Source: Durusdinium trenchii (Eukaryota > Sar > Dinophyceae > Suessiales > Symbiodiniaceae). Taken from it: 64,000 bases of DNA. The stretch is taken from positions 118,573-182,572 of the forward strand of contig CAXAMN010003614.1 in the NCBI GenBank assembly GCA_963970005.1, given 5' to 3'. Under the pieces are notes generated by a model. That model did not search any database. It was not told the DNA's origin and worked only from the letters and a program-made list of their open reading frames with translations. Made by a program: the position numbers and the translations under genes. This document shows positions 54,901-63,845 of this stretch, in pieces (the first letter of the stretch is position 1; each line of letters starts with the position of its first letter).

Positions 54901-57900
54901 ACGTAGTTAGGGCATCAAATGTTGGAGTTAGTTTTGTTAATCTCCATTTGACCCGTAGGAATTCTTTGGGAATTTCAGAAGTCGCACCCCTCGAAGTCGC
55001 ACCCTTGAAGTCTCCATTCAGTGGTCCAAGGATGTATGTCTGAGTCTAAGGTCTTTCTGTAGTCCTTTTTCGGTCCTCAGGTGTTTGCGCCCCCAGGTCA
55101 CCTACGGCGCGGCCATCAGCGCCTGCGAGAAGAGCATCGCGTGGCCCGCCGCCCTGGCGCTGCTTGCGCAGGCGCAGCGGCAGCGGGTGCTGGCGACGCT
55201 CGGGGGGTGATGGACCGCAGGGAGGGTGATGGGGAAAAGGTGGAGCTTGAGTGGGTTGAGTGGCAAAGTGGCAGAGCTTGAGTTTGACTTCGGGAACTAA
55301 TTTTTTTCCTTCTTCATCATCTTCATCAGTATCTTCATACACACCAAAAGCATCAACATCAGGTAGATGAGTTTATCGTTTATGGGTTGGCTAGCTAAGT
55401 AGCTTTGGTGCAGAAGACTGCCGGTTGCATAAAATCGACGGAAAGTGACTTCCCTTGAAACAAACAATGTGAATCTTAGGGGTACACCGGGTATACTGGC
55501 ATACGGTATGCCACACAAATACCACTACGTGTTCGCTGGGGATCCCCCACATTCTTTGCCACCGATGCTGAGGAACGAATTCATTTACAGCGCGGCCATC
55601 AGTGCCTGTGAGAAGAGCAACCGGTGGCAGCGGGCGGTGGGGCTCTTTGAGGAGCGCAGCGAAGATCAGTCGCAAGACTTTTTTGGAGGGATGGTTTCCC
55701 CCCCAAAGGCTCATTGGACCCTCATAGCTAGAGTTTTGACCCTCACAGCCAGAGTTTTCCTCTGGGCCCCACTAATCTGGAAAAAAGGTCAACCTTTCTT
55801 TTCCAGCAAAAGGTGTGGCCTGTTTGTGACGGAGATCCGGAAAGCTCGGATCTCAGTGGGAGTCATCGAGGTAGATCCATAAGAATTGGACGATGTTTTT
55901 TCCACAAATAGATACAAATAGGCTCCTGGGCAACGTTGCTTCGGTTCCAACCTTTTTGCACTATAGACTATGCTGTCAGTGCCGGGGCACTGATCATCGG
56001 TTGGCCCTCCGGAAAAAAGAGTTGACGCCTCGTGACCCAGAAACTCGGCAGGAAGCACAGGGGGCTCACTGTGCGCACTCCTTGTGGGTCTACAACGCCT
56101 TGCAGAGCGCCTTGGAGAAGGGCCAGCAATGGCAGAAGAGTTTGCACCTCCTCGCAGGCCGGAGCTCCGGTCGACCGCCCGGCCGCCCGGCCGCCACAGT
56201 CCCTTCGTAGGAACTTGGGGCCTGAACGGATGGGAGTTTGTTTCACTCGGTCCGAAGTCCGGCCTCTTCACAGGTCCATCTCTTCGTGTAGATGGTGTCC
56301 AGCATATTGGTGTTTGTGGAGGGCGATGTGCGAAGGGGTCCCCATCAGTCGATGCCAAAAATCCACTCAGTGAAGATGCGGCACAGGCAATCAATCAGTT
56401 CTGACCAATTGGAATGTTTGGTTTGTTACATTGCGTCACGTTTCAACGTGAGGCTCGTCCATGTAGCGCGGTCACCCCAGTCTCCCCCAACCGATTTGCT
56501 CGTTTCCGGCGAGAGATTGATTCTATACCTGCACCCCCAAGGGATGGTGTTTGGAGTCCTTTCGTAGCCTACTGGACACCTGTCCGTGGGTGTTCTATAC
56601 GATGAACATGGGGGGTGAAGGGGTTTTGTTTGGAGTTCATTGAATGCCCCAAGGGTGTGTCCGGTCCACCCATCGCCAGGTATGACCTTTGACAGCCTCA
56701 CGCCGGACTGTCTTTCCATCCGGGGTCGGATGGTCGCCACATGCACCCTGCGATCCTTTCTTTGTGTAGTATGTTTATTCTTTTCGAGGTTGGCTTAAAC
56801 AATCTTGAGCATATTATTGGTTGCGTTCTTGGCTTAAACAATCAGCATGACCAGTTGAAGTTTAGAACACACACGAAGAGACCATATTCTGACCAATGAG
56901 ATCATAGGCCTGGCCCTTGGCCCCCAAAGAACCAGCATGAATATGCCATATGCCCACATTGACCGATGACAGCACCCGACCGCCCCAATGAAACTATGCC
57001 AGTCCTATGAGTGTACTCAGTGTGTGTGGAATTGGTTGTCTAGTTCTGAGCGTCGGCCACGACTTCGAGCCCATTCATATACTGGTGAAGCTTCAGAAGC
57101 TTCAAGGAGACACAGAACTTCCAGTAGTGGTGGAAGCAGGGTCGAAGTTGTTTTTAGACCCAGCATGAGGTGGAGAAGTTTGCATCACAGCCTCAAATGA
57201 ACCAGGGTATGGCCATTGGGGTTTCCACATCCGGAAAGGTGCGGTAGCTGGTTTAACAGTTTAACCCTTTTAAAAGACGGCATCAGATTTACCTTGATGG
57301 AGCTTGTGGCCAGAGGGCCTGATGTTCTTGCGTCCGACACTCTTGGACTGTCGATGGCATCGGTAGACTCGGTCGACTTCGCGGAATGCCACCTTCCGAT
57401 CGTATCTACCATGTGATCACCCAGACACTCCATAAGACTGCCATAGGACTGCCGCCCCAGAAAGACCCCCCCGGTCCACCACCCCTGGCCTGATCGGCAT
57501 ATATGGCAGTCCCATGGAGTGTTTGGGTAATGTGAGAGTGATTCTACGCAAGTTCTCGCAGACATGGAGAAGAACCGGGACAGGGGTCCGACAAGCCAAT
57601 CCTCGAGACCCCTGGCCGTCGCTGGCTCAGTGATTTAGTGATTGCATTACACTCCGGAAGATAACATGGAACTACCTGAAAACCATGGGGTTGCAGAGGA
57701 AAATCGGATAGAATAGGTTTTTGAAAGGTCAATTTTCAGGTTCCACGTTACTCTTCCCGGGTGTATTTTGTCCATTTCCAGGATGCAGTCTCTTACAACG
57801 CCGCGCTGGCAGCTTGCCGCAGGGCTTTCCAGTGGCAGAGGGCCTTGGAGCTGGTGCGGTCGGCGCAAGAGGCGTGGCAAGGATTCCAGTTGTATAATTG

Positions 57901-58287
57901 TGTGAAGGCTATGAGGCTATGAGGTGGTAGCCCAAGATAACTACAGACTAACTAGCGAGTCATCACTCAAGGACTCTAAGTGGGGGGCGGCAACCAGGTA
58001 ACTTTTTTCGGTTTCGATGGAAGTGCTCCAGAAGCAAGCCGGGAATCTGATGATACTTCTAAGGTTTCCAACGGGACAACTGAACAGGAAAAAAGGGGGC
58101 CCAAGAGCTGCCAAAGCATTCATGGTGAGAGGTCAACACAGTTGATGCCCTGGCCTTAGACTCTGCGTTGGTCGCTTGTGCTGCGGCCAATGCTGTGGAA
58201 GCGCTGCCTGCCTTGGGGGAGCGGCTGGCGCGTGCAGGGCTTCCAAGGCGCATGGCAAGAAAAGGCGTGCAATGTGTGGAGCTTTGA
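45874..58287 (+). CDS. PPR protein gene, multi-exon (gene span)
   Basis: At least 17 short + strand segments carry pentatricopeptide-like units in order, most of them about 80-125 bases with the same internal layout: helix A (for example NEFIYSAAISACEK) then helix B (WQRAVGLFEE). The recurring S-A-C-E-K...W-Q-x-A-L is typical of dinoflagellate PPR proteins. Exons 57782-57881 and 58142 onward join in phase through a GA-AG intron and give two consecutive units of about 34 residues, the expected PPR length. PPR proteins bind organellar RNA, one base per repeat, and act in editing, cleavage or translation. Several introns must still hide exons, because a few units show only one helix. The start, any targeting peptide and the target are not visible. 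The span may also cover more than one gene. Confidence 0.65.
46193..46229. repeat. (CA)n microsatellite
   Basis: CACACA run with one CCC interruption, within a PPR-gene intron. Confidence 0.9.
46383..46500 (+). CDS. PPR exon 2
   Basis: After GGTCCTAG; reads TPLVLDLAACSAFISSSSKR then SAWLVALQAFEVIGRAAVR. One full unit (helices A and B). GT donor (GTCCGG|GTGGTG). Confidence 0.55.
46872..47029 (+). CDS. PPR exon 3
   Basis: After TGTATGCAG; reads GSLGYEGLVARKQATWPTLT then EDEMAYCSSITALERGSQWE and AALEQLNNM. One full unit with an additional upstream helix. The frame meets TGA at 47027, so the donor must lie just before it. Confidence 0.6.
47480..47573 (+). CDS. PPR exon 4
   Basis: After GCGCCTACAG; reads RNVFAYGAAVAAVPHWPLAL then ELLRGMWLVH. 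One unit, with H-W-P-L-A-L-E-L-L as helix B. Confidence 0.6.
48058..48120 (+). CDS. PPR exon 5 (helix A only)
   Basis: Reads AEMILPSTVVINAAIA. It looks like the beginning of a unit (P-S-T-V-V-I-N-A-A-I). The partner helix is not found nearby, so either an exon is missed or this copy is decayed. Confidence 0.4.
48498..48604. repeat. CTACTAGTAGC palindromic dispersed repeat
   Basis: Units GCTACTAGTAAGAAGTGCAT, CGCTAGTAGCAAAGGGCATC and CTACTAGCGATGCCCTTTGT in alternating orientation. Confidence 0.75.
49077..49130. repeat. Fragment of the CATGGA...TTCCATG repeat family
   Basis: AGAGGAAAATTGGTCTTCCA followed by GGGGCCGAACC and CCATGATTG; matches the core of the family only. Confidence 0.45.
49963..50036. 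repeat. CTACTAGTAGC palindromic dispersed repeat
   Basis: CTAGTAGCGTCTTTGCTACT, AGTAGCAATGCCCTTAGCTA and CTAGTAGCTTCTTGCTGCTA. Confidence 0.75.
50098..50199 (+). CDS. PPR exon 6
   Basis: Reads SLALRPSTAAWASLCVACER then GQGWQEALEVVEQAGER. A complete unit with V-A-C-E-R and G-W-Q-E-A-L. Confidence 0.65.
50411..50434. repeat. (GA)n microsatellite
   Basis: GAGAGA run in a PPR-gene intron. Confidence 0.85.
50720..50805 (+). repeat. Minisatellite, 15-bp unit
   Basis: Five to six copies of CCACTGGTGGACCCA (G/A variable). Each unit contains the palindrome CCACTGGTGG. Confidence 0.9.
50908..50999 (+). CDS. PPR exon 7 (degenerate)
   Basis: Reads MNASAGLRNAIMLSSVMNAC then VGAQEARLEG. It resembles helix A of a unit (S-S-V-M-N-A-C) but helix B is weak. 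Frame choice moderately certain. Confidence 0.4.
51452..51573 (+). CDS. PPR exon 8
   Basis: Reads ARHEEWQRALVLLDQAVLGE then VALDSVVHLAEIHAWE. It starts in helix B (E-W-Q-R-A-L-V-L-L) and continues into the next unit. GT donor (GGGAG|GTGCCT). Confidence 0.55.
51831..51980 (+). CDS. PPR exon 9
   Basis: Reads QAGSHWATAVALLHGAGRSP then PNMICRSAAMSACERESQWQ and SAVAILKCMQ. It holds a helix B followed by a complete unit, so intron phase differs from the one-unit exons. Confidence 0.7.
52228..52325. repeat. AT/TACATA-rich low-complexity repeat
   Basis: Imperfect ATATATACATATATAG units in a PPR-gene intron. Confidence 0.8.
52665..52712. repeat. Palindrome of about 46 bases
   Basis: CTCCTTGGTCTTGAAGAAGG and its near-complement CCTTCTACTTCTTCCAAGGA, centred on GGTTAACC. 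It lies 20 bases upstream of a PPR exon. Confidence 0.75.
52733..52857 (+). CDS. PPR exon 10
   Basis: Reads RMDDGLQPDVVAYSTATSAC then EKAWQWQRALLLVFDTLS. A near-consensus unit (M...G...P-D-V-V-A-Y-S-T). It terminates at TGA 52858 in frame; a GT/GA donor must lie before it. Confidence 0.75.
52913..52980. repeat. Dispersed repeat (CTACAG..TTTCAGAG..GATGGCACAACC)
   Basis: GCTACAGTTACAGTGGTTTC, AGAGGTTCCGATGGCACAAC, then CCCCAAGATCTC. Copies at 14394 and 54274. Confidence 0.65.
53559..53676 (+). CDS. PPR exon 11
   Basis: After GTCGCCAAG; reads DMEERSIPLNTFSYNAAISA then CAAGRALELAVDLFSTMHP. A complete, near-consensus unit. Confidence 0.75.
54036..54101 (+). CDS. PPR exon 12 (helix A)
   Basis: Reads RVSPDVVSYSAMITCCETLG. 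Helix A of a unit (P-D-V-V-S-Y-S-A-M-I). Helix B is not found in the following bases. Confidence 0.55.
54273..54325. repeat. Dispersed repeat (CTACAG..TTTCAGAG..GATGGCACAACC)
   Basis: ACTACAGTTGTTTCAGAGTA then GATGGCACAACCCCCAAGAT. Confidence 0.65.
55097..55207 (+). CDS. PPR exon 13
   Basis: After GCGCCCCCAG; reads VTYGAAISACEKSIAWPAAL then ALLAQAQRQRVLATL. A complete unit starting inside helix A. Confidence 0.7.
55571..55665 (+). CDS. PPR exon 14
   Basis: After CGATGCTGAG; reads NEFIYSAAISACEKSNRWQR then AVGLFEERSE. A complete unit; nearly the same consensus as exon 13. Confidence 0.75.
56061..56158 (+). CDS. PPR exon 15
   Basis: After GGAAGCACAG; reads GAHCAHSLWVYNALQSALEK then GQQWQKSLHLLA. 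Likely GC donor (CGCAG|GCCGGA). Confidence 0.65.
56935..57012. mobile_element. Degraded copy of the CCCAGACACTCCATG foldback family
   Basis: ATATGCCCACATTGACC, CGCCCCAATG and TATGCCAGTCCTATGAGTGT are recognisable. Confidence 0.5.
57420..57527. mobile_element. Foldback MITE-like element, complete copy
   Basis: Ends CCCAGACACTCCATA and CATGGAGTGTTTGGG are inverted repeats; 108 bases in total. The interior keeps GGCATATATGGCAGTCCC on the right; the left subterminal part is altered (GACTGCCATAGGACTGCC). No clear target duplication. Confidence 0.8.
57664..57768. repeat. CATGGA...TTCCATG family repeat, next to a PPR exon
   Basis: AACATGGAACTACCTGAAAA at the left, GAGGAAAATCGG in the middle, CAGGTTCCACGTTACTCTTC and CCGGGTGTATT at the right. 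It ends 14 bases before the next PPR exon, so its right end supplies the intron 3' end. Confidence 0.7.
57782..57881 (+). CDS. PPR exon 16
   Basis: After TCCATTTCCAG; reads DAVSYNAALAACRRAFQWQR then ALELVRSAQEAWQ. Ends GGCAAG|GATTCC (GA donor), leaving one base that joins in phase to the next exon. Confidence 0.8.
58142..58287 (+). CDS. PPR exon 17, possibly last
   Basis: After GGTCAACACAG; with one base from exon 16 it reads VDALALDSALVACAAANAVE then ALPALGERLARAGLPRRMAR. The frame stops at TGA 58285-58287. Either this is the C-terminus or a GC donor (CCAAG|GCGCAT at 58248) leads to further exons. Confidence 0.65.
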
Positions 58288-58340
58288 TGGGACTTGTGGT
58301 CCAACTTCAGATTGGGAAGGTGGGATTTGATAATGCTTAA

Positions 58341-58442
58341 CAAGAAGCTACTAGGGGCTCCTGGCCTTACTAGGAGCGATCGGACGCTACTAGGGTCCCC
58401 TGGCATGGCCACTAGGAGCAAGAGGACGCTACTAGTAACCAA
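58341..58442. repeat. CTACTAGTAGC-family repeat, CTACTAGGGGC variant
   Basis: AAGCTACTAGGGGCTCCTGG, CCTTACTAGGAGCGATCGGA and CGCTACTAGTAACC. The first two blocks recur at 58928-58962, so a longer unit was duplicated. Confidence 0.75.
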
Positions 58443-58445
58443 GGG

Positions 58446-58536
58446 TTGGACCGCTTCCTGTTGGCCAAGGCGGGGGTTCCCACACTGGCCGCCCCGTGGG
58501 ACGGGAGGGCCGATGGCACCGTCCGAGGTGCCCCAA
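58446..58536 (+). CDS. Candidate exon, unassigned
   Basis: Reads LDRFLLAKAGVPTLAAPWDG then RADGTVRGAP. It is GC-rich and could be a further C-terminal exon of the PPR gene or the start of another gene. The reading frame competes with a second open frame (58294-58647). Confidence 0.3.
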
Positions 58537-58927
58537 CTTCAGTCCTTGGTGGAAAAAGAACTGGGCGATGGTCATGGGCTCAGAGATGGAAGCTACAAGC
58601 GACCATTCCAGCTGTGGCCATTCCACAGCAAGATGGACATAGATTGAAATTGAGGGATATGGATATAGAATCCCAAGCGTTGTGCGCACGCAGCATACAG
58701 GATGGACCATGGAAGAAGCGGATAGCAAATTCGATATCACAATGGAAATCAAATGTCCAGGACCTCAAATAGAGCTTTTATTTATCATACTTTCGTGGAT
58801 ATCACATGATATCACCAGTCAGGTTCTCTTTCAATTCCATTTAACAACTGCTTTGAACAATCTAAAACCATTCAATATGCGGAAAACTACGGTGGTCTCT
58901 TTTTTGTATTGTTTGGAATGCATAGCA

Positions 58928-59002
58928 CAAGGACGCTACTAGGGGCTCCTGGCCTTACTAGGCGCATTTTGTGCTACTAGTAGCAAAGGGCATCGCTACG
59001 AA
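58928..59002. repeat. CTACTAGTAGC palindromic dispersed repeat
   Basis: ACGCTACTAGGGGCTCCTGG, TGCTACTAGTAGCAAAGGGC and ATCGCTAC. Confidence 0.75.
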
Positions 59003-61880
59003 CGGAGCGATCGGATGCTATCACTGGGCGTGGCGTGGCGTTTCGAGGTGCTGGGGAGCGGCTCGGCCGTGTGGAGGCCGCACGTGGAGACGCGGCGCGA
59101 CGTGGAGACGTGGCGCGCTTGGTGGGTTTGAAGAAGAGACGGGGCGCGAGGGTTTTTCTGGGCAGGAGTTGTAGAACTGGTTGGGAGGACATGTTGCATA
59201 ATAAATGTTCAAAGGAATTCTTTTCCTCCAGGCGATTCAAAGGATCTTTTAGACGTGTCATTGGCGGTCAAGGACACTGAAGGCTGGTCCTCCGAAGGAA
59301 AGGTAACCCCGGCAATCCCCCTATCCATTCTGTGACTGAAGACAACAACTGTTTTTTCATTGTTCTGGCGAGTCTTTTTCTCGTGGGATGCTACTCTATC
59401 CTCATCCTAGGAACCATATGTATCATTCATTAAATATCATTGAAACTATATCGGTTTACATGCCCGGCACAGATATGGAGAAGCTTGTCTTCCATTGACT
59501 CAGTCGTTGACTTCCAGGCGCTAATGCTAGTTAGTTAGGTAGTTGTTTTGTTTTGGATGGGGCTGGTTTACCAGACCAAAGGGTCTCTTGGATCACGACC
59601 CATGCCGCAAGGCCATGCTGGAACGGATGGGCCATGGGGAGGTCTTCCAAGAAGAAAAGGAGGACCGCGAGCGACCAACACAGACCTGCTCCGGCACACC
59701 GGGAGCGGGAGGGTCCTGGGAAGGGGAGGTCCAGCAGTTGAGAAGAGGTTTGGAGCGTCCTTGGAAGGGGAGCCCAGCAGTTGTTTTAGATGTTTTGCTT
59801 GTCCTGGCAAGAGGTCCAAGATGGAGACCATCCACATCCCAAAACTGGCCTTGGACCGGACCCACGACAGTGTGCTGCTGTCGTGACCATTTGCCTGTAT
59901 CACAGGGCCTAGACTGCCTGATGTTTCAAACTTTGGAGATCGATGTATAGAACGAACGGAGTGCCTAGATTTCTAGATGAAGGATGGGAACAAACGTGGG
60001 CTTGCAGGGCATGTCCCTTCCACCCAAGTAAAGGTGCCCAGAGAATGCAACTGCCATTAAATACATTTAAATACCAATGTCGGAGGTCTCAACCTTTGAT
60101 TTGAACCACCAAAGGTACCCCCAAAGAGCCAACAGGGTCAACTCCGTGCTTCAGGAGGGCAAGCGCTGCGCTCCTGGCTACATCGAAGGTAGCACACTCG
60201 ACGTGAAGTCGACGTTGGACAATGGACGTGACCGAAACATCATCCATGGTGTTAAGCTGACGCCTTGCTTCTGCATCCCTCTAAGACCGGTTGGTGTGGT
60301 TAGTGAGACAGATTGAAGGGCATATATATATATATAATGTTCTACACTCACACGTTGAATCAACATCAACAGTTGCGCAATGATTTACCGTTTAAATAAT
60401 GTTCAACTCACCCTGTTCAACCCGTGGAGTACTGAGTTATATACTTGGTGTGTCGCCTAGTCAATTATCATCAACATAAAAGGGAGCACTCCATGATGAG
60501 ATGATTGTGTTAAAAGTTAATCATAACCACAATTATATACGCATCATATTTAGATTAGAGAAACATAAAAAAAAAACACTTTCTCCAAATTGAGGTTTTA
60601 TGGTGTTTCGGGTAGCTCACTCCACTAGACCAGACAAATACCCGGAGGTTACGCCCGGACGGTGTCAGGTCATGGTTCAACGGTTCAACCCCGAGTTTAC
60701 TTCCCAAGCGAACAGCAACCGGGCACCTCTATGAAACCATCTCCTAGGATGTTCAATGAGTTGGCATGAACCACCCACATATATAGTCAAGAATAGTATA
60801 TTTTTCTCGTGTGTGTGTATATATGTTTGTCTTTCTGAGATCATTAAACCGTTGTGTGTGTCCAGCTGAATGCCAACCGAAATTGCAATCACAAGAACCA
60901 CCACGATGAAATGCCAACCGACGCCTCCGGTTCGGGCTGTGTGTGTCCGGCAGGCCTCGAGCCTTCTTTGGCGCCGGGGCCGCCGAGAGGGCTGAGATCC
61001 TGAGATGGAGGTGAAAGGAGGCCAAGGGCAGGTCGGTTCAGTTGCCCACTGATCCCCTAGTTGTGGGTGCTAGTTTGGGCGAGTATGATGGAGTATGTCT
61101 TGGTCCTCCCTATATATGTGGTAGTGATCTAATACTTGACAAGTTCTTTGGGTTGGTGATCATTTTGTGTGAATGGTTGCAACCACCAACCAGACAACCA
61201 GACAGGGTAACCGGGCTCATCTCGGATACGTCGAGCCGCTCGCGGTCGGATACGTCGTGCCTGTTGTGGTTCAATCGTTTTTGGTCCTGTATTTTCTTCC
61301 AGGGTTCAGGCTTGTCAATACTGTAGATGTCCAGCATCATTGCAAAACGACCAGTTCTTTTTTGTTGCTGCAGTTGTTTGGGATCTTTGGGTTTGACCCC
61401 CCAACAAGGACAGGAGAAATCATACTATTTTCGTCCGCATCACGAGGTGGCAGAAGACCGCGTCAGCGTTGGTCAAGTAGTTTTGAAAGTAGGAGGCCAG
61501 TCCGGGCAGACAGATTCACTCAATTGACTGATTGACTGAGGTTTCATAATCCGAAGACTTACCCTTGGACATCTGAGCTGTGCCTGAGCTGCAAGAAGGC
61601 ATGAGATTTGACTCTGAGTTGGAAGAACATGCGGAGCGCAAAAGCTGGGTAGGTCGCGGTTGCGGTGTGGATCGCAGGGTCATCAACCTTTGAGCCAGAT
61701 TGCAGTGAGGCCCCCCCACACATGACAATTTTTGGATGATGGTAGAGCCACATCCACGGGGAGCCATTTTCCCCTGAGCTGCTTCATGCCCACCTGGAGC
61801 CTCCCAAATCAGACATGACACATGACCATGGCACCTGAACAACGACAGCTACATGGAGCCACGCCTCTCCCCATCCCAGT
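59003..61880. other. Region without a supportable complete gene
   Basis: A GC-rich patch at 59030-59150 is open in several frames and repeats CGTGGAGACG. At 59548-59886 a 112-codon frame has a CFRCFACPGK segment but no recognised domain. At 60120-60250 a frame reads RANRVNSVLQEGKRCAPGYI and might be an exon. 60340-60600 is AT-rich. None is called a gene. Confidence 0.4.
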
Positions 61881-61916
61881 CCTGTACAAATGCTGCAACG
61901 GATCCATTGCGCGCCT

Positions 61917-62065
61917 CCATCCACGTCCGATGGAGGCAGAAGCATTGCGCGGAGATCCAAGGGGAGTTGAAGGAACACCTCAACGTCACAGAGGTCGGCT
62001 ACCATCGATGCTGGCACCTCGCTGGCGTCGATGGTGCGTCGGTCACTCGGTCAGAGTGGGATGGA
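61917..62065 (+). CDS. Candidate exon, unassigned
   Basis: Reads HVRWRQKHCAEIQGELKEHL then NVTEVGYHRCWHLAGVDGAS. The first half is a charged helix. A competing frame gives an Arg-rich peptide. No family recognised. Confidence 0.3.
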
Positions 62066-62106
62066 CATGGAGCAGACGTGCGAGGATGAAAAAAAAAAAG
62101 CCGCAG

Positions 62107-62204
62107 GTGAACATGGACCCACAAAACCCCCGGGTTGTAGCGGAAAATGGTCTTCCACAGTTCAGTCAGTTCTTAGATTTCATGTTGCTGTAGTTTGCCC
62201 GGGT
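62107..62204. repeat. CATGGA...TTCCATG family repeat
   Basis: GAACATGGACCCACAAAACC, CGGGTTGTAGCGGAAAATGG, GATTTCATGTTGCTGTAGTT and GCCCGGGTA align with the copies at 44714 and 57664. Confidence 0.65.
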
Positions 62205-63137
62205 AGCACGTCTCTTCGCGGGGTATTTGTTGCGCTGTGAAGCAACAAACAGTCGGGATTAAGCCGTTGCTCAGCCTGGCTGAGGTTGTCCTGATTACAG
62301 CAGATCTTCAGTTTGTTTTTGTGGTGAATATGGACTTCCTGTATGTTGTGAACCTTCTAGGGTCTTGCAGAGTTGGTCTCGCATGGTCTCTGTCATCAAT
62401 GAGAAAGATGGTGTCCTCATGTTGAGCAATGTGAGCATGCAGCATGTCGAATCGGCATGCCCGCGTATGATTTCAAACACATGCATGAAAACGTATTACA
62501 TATGAAAACAAACGATTTGTTAAGACCTCAGTTCATAAGAGCCCAGTGCCGTGTAGCTTTTACATGTTCAACCTTCAGTGAATGCAGACGTTTTGATAAA
62601 GCTCAATCCGAGGAGCCTCAAGCTCCAACAGTTGCAGGTGGTGTCCACATGTAACAGACTCCAATAATATATTCGTGACAATCGTGCGCAGGAGGTACTA
62701 CCAACTTAATTATAGATTGACTTGTCGCTATGAAGGATGACTCATGACCAACCCCAAATCCTCAGGTGTTCGTACTGTAATTCCGAAATTCCCGTCGCCC
62801 AGATTCCTCGTCTACTGTTTTCCCATCCCCAGACGCACCCCCGGGCCTCGCTTCCGCCAGATTTGGGTGCCTGGGAGCGGAGCACCTTGGGTCAAAGTCA
62901 GCGAGCTCGTCCAGTCGTCGCCCCCCCCGGAACACCAAAAACATCCAAAAACCCTCAGCCATTTCCCAAAAGCACCACATTGGCTCATGCTGTGCCAATG
63001 TTCAGTGCAGTCGACGTTTCTGGATTCTGGTTGTTTCTGACCTGGGACGTGGCCGTGGCAGTTCAGACGTTGCTTCAACCTTTGAGACTTGGATGTCTCA
63101 GGCCTTTTTGGAGCTGAAGAAGGCGGATTTATACTTA

Positions 63138-63190
63138 GTAGCTTCTAGCTACTAGTAGCGATGCAGCAATGCACTTGTTACTACTAAGAT
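63138..63190. repeat. CTACTAGTAGC palindromic dispersed repeat
   Basis: TAGCTTCTAGCTACTAGTAG, CGATGCAGCAATGCACTTGT, TACTACTAAG. Confidence 0.7.
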
Positions 63191-63608
63191 CATTTATGTA
63201 ATTTCAAGCACTATATAATACTCTCTTGATATATCCAGTTGTTCTCAAGAAGGTAGAACCGGTGCCCAATAACATGTTTGGCAAAAATGCTTTTCCATGT
63301 ACTTGTGTCACCATTCTTCACATACAGCAACTTGGTTTTCGATCACCCGCTTCCCCCTTTCTGAAAGGACTGAGAGGTGCAGGAGGGTGCAGCGATGCAG
63401 TGATGTACAGGAGGCTGAGACTTTAGTGCTTCAAAGCTGCACCAAATACCAACCTCACGGCTCAACCAACGCATTTGCGTGGTAAATGATCAAAGGTGGT
63501 ACTTCGATGCACTCGCTCAGTTCATGCTAGTTTCAAGTTGGGGTGATGTGGCTTGACCCAAGATGTGGATCATCGGCACCCCTACTTTCACCCGTCCAAT
63601 CACCACAG

Positions 63609-63845
63609 GTGACCATGAAGAGGCCTGGGCTTTTTCTGGTGGCCGCGCCGAGCGTATCTGTTGAGGCAAAACAGCCACAGGCCAAGATTGCCAAAGTCTT
63701 CTCCGGTGAGCAGTGGGAGGAGAGGGTTTTTCATCGTTGTTTGGGCCAGTTTGAGGAGGCCTTTCAGAAGGTCAGAGATGGCAAGGGCCAGAGTGTTTTG
63801 GGATGGTGGAAGGGTCAAATCCCCAAAACACCAAAGGCATTTTGA
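63609..63845 (+). CDS. Candidate exon, unassigned
   Basis: After CACCACAG the frame reads MKRPGLFLVAAPSVSVEAKQ, then AKVFSGEQWEERVFHRCLGQ and FEEAFQKVRDGKGQ before TGA at 63843. The acceptor lies a few bases before the ATG (CACCACAG|GTGACC). The middle is a convincing amphipathic helical protein segment. Family not recognised; the gene may continue beyond the window. Confidence 0.4.
   Translation: MTMKRPGLFLVAAPSVSVEAKQPQAKIAKVFSGEQWEERVFHRCLGQFEEAFQKVRDGKGQSVLGWWKGQIPKTPKAF

Noticed and set aside
60610-60700. tRNA-like stretch (GGTAGCTCACTCC...GGTTCAAC)
   Set aside because: Resembles A and B boxes, but no acceptor or anticodon stems pair. At best a decayed tRNA-derived SINE head.
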